A stretch of DNA of 64,000 bases from Phycisphaerales bacterium (GTDB taxonomy: Bacteria > Planctomycetota > Phycisphaerae > Tepidisphaerales > Tepidisphaeraceae): assembly GCA_020847375.1 (NCBI GenBank), contig JADLCB010000014.1, forward strand, positions 147,070-211,069, in the 5' to 3' direction. A program made the position numbers and the translations under genes. Below are positions 59,859 through 64,000 of the stretch, piece by piece. Each line of letters opens with the position of its first letter. Position 1 is the first letter of the stretch. The notes beneath the pieces were generated by a model, which was given only the letters and a program-made list of their open reading frames with translations, did no database searches and had not been told where the DNA came from.

Positions 59859-60596
59859 ATGTTCCAAGTCGTACCCAGCATTGATCTGCGCGCCGGTAAA
59901 GTTGTCCGTCTTCAGCAGGGGGATTACGCCCGCCAGTTGGACTATGATCTGGATCCCGTCCAGACCACCCTCGGCTTTGAACGCGCCGGCGCTCAGTGGA
60001 TGCACATCGTTGATCTGGATGGCGCCAAACAAGGTCAGCCGCAGCAACTTGATTTGATCGCCCGAATCATCGCCAGCACCAAAATGAAGGTGCAGGTGGG
60101 GGGCGGAATTCGCCAGACGCAGGACATTCAAAATTTGCTGGATCGCGGCGCGCAGCGTGTGGTGGTGGGAACCGCCGCCATGGAAAACTGGTCATGGTTC
60201 CAGGAGCTGGCCCACTCCCAGCCCTTTGAAAATCGTCTGGTGCTGGCGCTGGATGCCAAAGCGGGGCTGGTCGCCACCCGTGGCTGGACTCAGACCACCA
60301 GCCAGCGGGCTGTCGATGTGGCTAAGCTGGTCAGCCACTGGCCACTGGGCGCGATTCTTTACACCGATGTCGCCCGCGACGGGATGATGCAAGGTCCGAA
60401 CATTTCAAATACCGTTGAGCTGGCCAAGGTGGGTGATATTCCGGTTATTGCCTCCGGCGGTGTGCGCGATCTTGACCATATCGCCAGCCTGCTCAATATC
60501 GGCGTCTGGGGCGTGATCGTCGGGCGCAGCCTGCATGAGCGCACGCTTGATCTGCATCAGGCGATTCAACTGGCCAGCCAGTCAGCGCAAAAATAA
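59859..60596 (+). CDS. hisA: Phosphoribosylformimino-5-aminoimidazole carboxamide ribotide isomerase
   Basis: 245 residues from the ATG at 59859. VPSIDLRAGKVVRLQQGDY has the catalytic Asp of the first strand. WMHIVDLDGAKQGQPQ, MKVQVGGGIRQTQDI (first phosphate loop), LVLALDAKAGLVATRGW (second catalytic Asp), ILYTDVARDGMMQGPNI and VIASGGVRDLDHI (second phosphate loop) complete the barrel. HisA performs the Amadori rearrangement of ProFAR to PRFAR in histidine synthesis. No other his gene lies in the window, so it is separate from a his operon. Confidence 0.95.
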   Translation: MFQVVPSIDLRAGKVVRLQQGDYARQLDYDLDPVQTTLGFERAGAQWMHIVDLDGAKQGQPQQLDLIARIIASTKMKVQVGGGIRQTQDIQNLLDRGAQRVVVGTAAMENWSWFQELAHSQPFENRLVLALDAKAGLVATRGWTQTTSQRAVDVAKLVSHWPLGAILYTDVARDGMMQGPNISNTVELAKVGDIPVIASGGVRDLDHIASLLNIGVWGVIVGRSLHERTLDLHQAIQLASQSAQK

Positions 60597-60620
60597 CGCG
60601 CGATAACAGGCGGTTAACAA

Positions 60621-61235
60621 CTACATTTTGTCCAGATTTTTCCAGTACTGGCTGCCATCCTGCAGGGTGGAAAATTCGGGGCAGCGCAGCGGCGGGGGGG
60701 CCGGCGGTTGACGCAATTGGCGGGTGATCCGCGCGTAGCGCCGCAACAACCATAAAACAAAATAGAGCAGACCGACCGTCATCAGCGCCAACCACATCAT
60801 ACGCTGACGGTGCTGAAAAATGGATGGATTGCGTCCAACCAGCAGACCGATCTGAATCAGCCCGGCGATACAGGCAATGGCAAAACCAAGACTGAACAGC
60901 CGCGCGCGGTTCAGTGCCCGACGCTGACCAGCCACCAGCGCCACATGCCGGCCATCCAGATGATTTTCACGATCTTCCGCTTTTCGTCGGGCTGTCTCCT
61001 CATCATTTTCTGTCGATGCGGTATCGTCGATGATCTCAAAACCATCCGCTGTCTTGATACTTGCCGAAACATCCGGCAAGGCTGTATCGCCGTCGATCGA
61101 GGGGACAATATAGGGCTGATGGCAATGCGGGCATGTTTCCACCCGCGGTTGGTTCAGCAGCGTTACGCCGATTTCCTGGCCGCAGGAGGGGCAATTGAAA
61201 ATATCCGCTCTTGATCGAGCTGCCGGCTCCGTCAT
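60621..61235 (-). CDS. Zinc-ribbon membrane protein of unknown function
   Basis: 204 residues. NCPSCGQEIGV and CPHCHQPYIVP (residues 14-45) form one zinc ribbon with two CxxC. Residues 50-105 are acidic then basic (NDEETARRKAEDRENHLDGR) and may be a coiled coil. Two helices follow at ~112-132 (LFSLGFAIACIAGLIQIGLL) and ~146-166 (MMWLALMTVGLLYFVLWLL). The tail is basic. Such zinc-ribbon/TM proteins are common in planctomycetes and may act as scaffolds. It is convergent with hisA, 24 bases apart. Confidence 0.7.
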   Translation of the reverse strand: MTEPAARSRADIFNCPSCGQEIGVTLLNQPRVETCPHCHQPYIVPSIDGDTALPDVSASIKTADGFEIIDDTASTENDEETARRKAEDRENHLDGRHVALVAGQRRALNRARLFSLGFAIACIAGLIQIGLLVGRNPSIFQHRQRMMWLALMTVGLLYFVLWLLRRYARITRQLRQPPAPPPLRCPEFSTLQDGSQYWKNLDKM

Positions 61236-61298
61236 AGCCTGATTCTACGCCAGCGCAGCGCCGCGCCCAATCAGATGTCGCTGCCAGGCGGGATGAAT

Positions 61299-62648
61299 CT
61301 ATTGTCCTTTTTTGGTCGCCGCAAAAGCGTTGCGCGCTGCCTTGATCGTCTGCTCGATCGCTTGGTTGTCATGCGCCAGACTCACGAACCACGCTTCATA
61401 TTGAGACGGCGGTATAACCACACCTCCCTTCAGCAGGGCATGGAAAAACCGGCTGAACGCAGCCGTGTTGCAGGACGTGACCCGCGCGTAATTATCCACC
61501 ACCGCGCCGGTTTCATCCGTGAAAAATACCGTCAACATGCTGCCGACACGATTGATCGTGACCGGCACCTGCTCCTGGCTGGCAGCATCGAGCAACCCTT
61601 CAGTCAAATCGCTGGCCAGCGTGTCGAGCTGCTGATAGGCGTTTTCTTCCTTAAGCAAATCCAGCGTCGCTTGACCTGCCGCCATCGCGATGGGATTACC
61701 GCTGAGGGTTCCCGCCTGATAGATCGGCCCGACCGGGCTGATCTGCTGCATTAATTTACGCCCGCCGCAATACGCACCCACCGGCAAACCGCCGCCGATC
61801 ACCTTGCCCAGGCAGGTAATATCCGGCTGCACATCGTAGCGTACCTGTGCCCCGCCCCAGGCGACGCGGAATCCCGTCATCACCTCATCAAAAATCAACA
61901 ACGCGCCCTGCTTTGTGCAAAGCTCGCGCAACCCCGCCAGATAACCGTCAACCGGCGGAACGACACCCATATTTCCCGCTACCGGTTCAACGATAAACGC
62001 AGCAATATCCCCCCCATGCCGCTCAAACAATGTCCGGGCGCCATCCAGATCATTGTAATGCACCAGGAATGTGCAGGCTGCCGTTTCCGTCAGCACACCT
62101 GGCGTATCGGGCTGGGCTGAATCATCATTGCGCTGGGCAGGGTCCGCCAGCGTCAATACGCCGCTGCCCGAGCGCACCAGCAGGCTGTCTACATGCCCGT
62201 GATAACCACCGATACATTTGACAATGTATTTCCGACCGGTCGCCCCGCGCGCCAGACGCACCGCGCTCATCGTCGCTTCCGTGCCGCTGTTGACAAAACG
62301 GATCATCTCCATCCCCGGCAGTGCGCTGAGGATGAGGCTGGCCAGTTGCGATTCTGCCTCGGTTGGCATCCCGTAGCTCGTGCCGCGCCCGATCGCCTTG
62401 GAGAGGGCTGCCACCACCTGTTCATGGGCGTGACCAGCGATCATCGGGCCAAAACTGCCCACATAATCGATGTAGTTATTGCCATCGATATCCGTCAGCG
62501 TGCATCCCTGCCCCTGTTTGATGAAGATCGGCGTGCCACCCACCGCGCCAAATGCACGCGCCGGTGAATTGACACCGCCGGGCATGATCTGCCGGGCCTT
62601 GAGAAATGCTGATTCTGAACCGGAAATTGAATACGTGCTGTCGCTCAT
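61299..62648 (-). CDS. hemL: Glutamate-1-semialdehyde 2,1-aminomutase
   Basis: 449 residues from the ATG at 62648. IMPGGVNSPARAFGAVGGTP is the HemL N-terminal signature. FVNSGTEATMSAVRLARGAT, LIFDEVMTGFRVAWGGAQ, and TCLGKVIGGGLPVGAYCGGR with the PLP Lys at residue 282 identify the aminomutase. It converts glutamate-1-semialdehyde into 5-aminolevulinate, the C5 route to haem. The end YEAWFVSLAHDNQAIEQTIK matches HemL as well. It is distinct from the HemL-like gene at 20124 in the catabolic locus. HemA is not in the window. Confidence 0.95.
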   Translation of the reverse strand: MSDSTYSISGSESAFLKARQIMPGGVNSPARAFGAVGGTPIFIKQGQGCTLTDIDGNNYIDYVGSFGPMIAGHAHEQVVAALSKAIGRGTSYGMPTEAESQLASLILSALPGMEMIRFVNSGTEATMSAVRLARGATGRKYIVKCIGGYHGHVDSLLVRSGSGVLTLADPAQRNDDSAQPDTPGVLTETAACTFLVHYNDLDGARTLFERHGGDIAAFIVEPVAGNMGVVPPVDGYLAGLRELCTKQGALLIFDEVMTGFRVAWGGAQVRYDVQPDITCLGKVIGGGLPVGAYCGGRKLMQQISPVGPIYQAGTLSGNPIAMAAGQATLDLLKEENAYQQLDTLASDLTEGLLDAASQEQVPVTINRVGSMLTVFFTDETGAVVDNYARVTSCNTAAFSRFFHALLKGGVVIPPSQYEAWFVSLAHDNQAIEQTIKAARNAFAATKKGQ

Positions 62649-62900
62649 CAGATTATTCGATCGAATGGAGTTGTTCCCCATCATATCTTACGGCTGCCGC
62701 GCGACATTGCCAGCCGTTACGGGAACAAACACGCCGGAAAATCATTTTGTCCCGCCGTCGCCTCGTTGGTGCGTTATTCCACGATGCGGGAATAAAAAAC
62801 GATGATTTTGATCACGGGGATCAAGATCATCGTAAGGAGGTAGCTATGGAATAACTGTGCCCCAGCGCACCAAGTCTGTGGTGGCAATGAGGCGAAAGAT

Positions 62901-63740
62901 TCAGTCGCGTGGATAGGTGGCTGAAGGCGCCGGCGCCGGTGCTGAACTCTGATCGCTGCCAGCCGGTTGGGCGAGTTTGTTGCCACCCAGCCCCAGATCA
63001 GGGATAGGCCCATTGGGCATAATGGGCTTGGCCAGCTCGTGTGGCTCTTTCAAGCTGGGTCCCGGAATAATGTTGTGCCGACGCAGCGCATCAGCCACCA
63101 CCTGATCCTCCGGGTTCAGTGCATTGGCACGGCTCAGCGCCCCGACTGCTCCCGGCTGACCCAGTGAATCCAGATACAACCCGCTCTGTTTCTGCACTTC
63201 AAAATCATTCGGGGCCAGCATCGCTGCCCGATTGTAACTCTCCATCGCGCCATCCGGGTCGCCAGCATACTGGCAGGCTTTAGCCAGAATGATGTAATTT
63301 TCCGCATTGGCACGGCTGCCGGCATCGGCTTGAATCTTGTCCATCTCCACCAGACGGTTGGGGCTTTGCGCCACCGCCAACGCCAGACCGTCAATGATCT
63401 TGTTGCGGAAATCGGTATCGCGCTGACCACCGTAGGTCACTTTCATCGCATCCAGCGCGGTACGATAGGCCAGAATCGCCTTTTCATAATTACCCAGCCG
63501 GGCGTAGCTGCTGCCCAGATAGTATCGCGCCTGATAGTTGTCCGGAGCCTGCTTGATCGCGTTATTGAACGCGCCAGCGGCGTCGGTGTATTGCCCCGCG
63601 TCGTAGTATTGCAAACCCTGTTCCTGCGCATCGCGCGAATAGGTCACGATATCCGCGCAGCCTGCAAGACCTGCTGCCAGCGATACCAGACTCATCATCA
63701 GTGCTTTGCGACCCAGTGATCCAACGATCGACATGACCAT
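62901..63740 (-). CDS. TPR-repeat lipoprotein
   Basis: 279 residues from the ATG at 63740, which has a strong AGGAGGT six bases upstream; an ATG two codons later is possible. The signal peptide ends in the lipobox LAAGLAGC, so Cys is expected to be lipidated. About four TPR units follow (GLQYYDAGQYTDAAGAFNNA, ARYYLGSSYARLGNYEKAIL, NYIILAKACQYAGDPDGAME). The C-terminal 60 residues are Pro-rich and ordered loosely. TPR lipoproteins serve as envelope scaffolds. The specific role is unknown. Confidence 0.82.
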   Translation of the reverse strand: MVMSIVGSLGRKALMMSLVSLAAGLAGCADIVTYSRDAQEQGLQYYDAGQYTDAAGAFNNAIKQAPDNYQARYYLGSSYARLGNYEKAILAYRTALDAMKVTYGGQRDTDFRNKIIDGLALAVAQSPNRLVEMDKIQADAGSRANAENYIILAKACQYAGDPDGAMESYNRAAMLAPNDFEVQKQSGLYLDSLGQPGAVGALSRANALNPEDQVVADALRRHNIIPGPSLKEPHELAKPIMPNGPIPDLGLGGNKLAQPAGSDQSSAPAPAPSATYPRD

Positions 63741-64000
63741 AGTGCTACCTCCTGTAGCGTGACTGCCATTAGCATCCTGCCGCTCCCAGCCGCCATAAAC
63801 GGTTTCAGCCGGAAGATACGCTTGAAAGACTAGCCGTAGGGGCTGATTTTTGCAAGGAATACCACGCCAAATTTTAGAAAGGACCCCAGACATCGTATCC
63901 CCTCCGGGCTGTTGAGCGTCTGCCGGGGGGCTGATGGACGAACGCTGGATCGACTGTTGAAAGAACTGGGTCGAGAACCAAGAAAAAAGGACGCATGAAG
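63741..64000. other. 260-base right-edge stretch without a supported gene
   Basis: It carries the strong ribosome-binding site of the TPR lipoprotein gene. The reverse frame extending upstream of that start to 63893 is unlikely to be coding. No RNA gene, repeat or terminator was recognised before the window ends. Confidence 0.4.

Overview
The window is a chromosomal segment of a moderately GC-rich, Gram-negative-type bacterium, most likely a planctomycete of the Phycisphaerae type. This is an inference from style: secreted proteins carry Thr-Thr-Gln-Pro/Ala linkers, a BatA-like membrane protein is present, and many genes are family-level orphans beside well-conserved housekeeping genes. No rRNA gene is present to fix the taxonomy. 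Housekeeping genes are clpC, argS, hisA, hemL, queC, a 2-oxoacid:ferredoxin oxidoreductase alpha subunit cut by the left edge, tRNA-Ser(GCU) and tRNA-Leu(GAG).

Layout. 1-790: korA-like gene (partial). 800-3800: an accessory pocket with a PIN-domain toxin-like gene and its overlapping partner, a decayed IS1595-family transposase and an orphan HicB. 3800-7060: a TPR/YggX-like fusion, a methyltransferase, a secreted protein and a secreted protein built of five 63-bp repeats. 7246-22207: a large catabolic locus with two FCD-type GntR regulators, one DeoR regulator, an FGGY kinase, a ceramidase-like amidohydrolase, NagA-like and NagB-like enzymes, two class III aminotransferases, two SDRs, two Gfo/Idh/MocA oxidoreductases and an HpcH/HpaI aldolase. 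22300-29250: a candidate small RNA or attenuator, a GH113-like glycosidase, a diguanylate cyclase, a pseudo-receiver protein, a Crp/Fnr regulator and a BatA-like pair. 29266-34100: queC, a repeat-hairpin region, clpC and tRNA-Ser. 34246-38000: a cytochrome c, a PaeR7I/XhoI-type restriction-modification pair, a GNAT-like acyltransferase and a perfect parS-like palindrome. 38000-48107: HAD phosphatase, ferredoxin, argS, an S41 protease, an RNase Z-like protein, a Walker-less ParA-like protein, a ParA ATPase fused to a CBM48 glycogen-binding domain, and tRNA-Leu. 48228-51708: TrkH and an NSS transporter with a small membrane partner. 51874-59425: a seven-gene surface-polysaccharide operon starting with glucose-1-phosphate cytidylyltransferase. 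59859-63740: hisA, a zinc-ribbon membrane protein, hemL and a TPR lipoprotein.

How the genes work together. The 7-22 kb locus reads as one pathway for an amino-sugar-like or N-acylated substrate. Deacylation, phosphorylation, isomerisation/deamination, transamination, oxidation and a final retro-aldol step are all represented, but there is no transporter, and the NagB-like enzyme lacks the usual catalytic Asp, so the substrate is probably not plain GlcNAc-6-phosphate. The polysaccharide operon plausibly makes a CDP-activated, 3,5-epimerised or branched sugar and transfers it with two glycosyltransferases. The strongest candidates for undescribed biology are the ParA-CBM48 fusion with its Walker-less neighbour, the catabolic locus, the PIN cassette with an unknown 244-residue partner, and the promoter-hairpin-terminator unit upstream of the second GntR gene.
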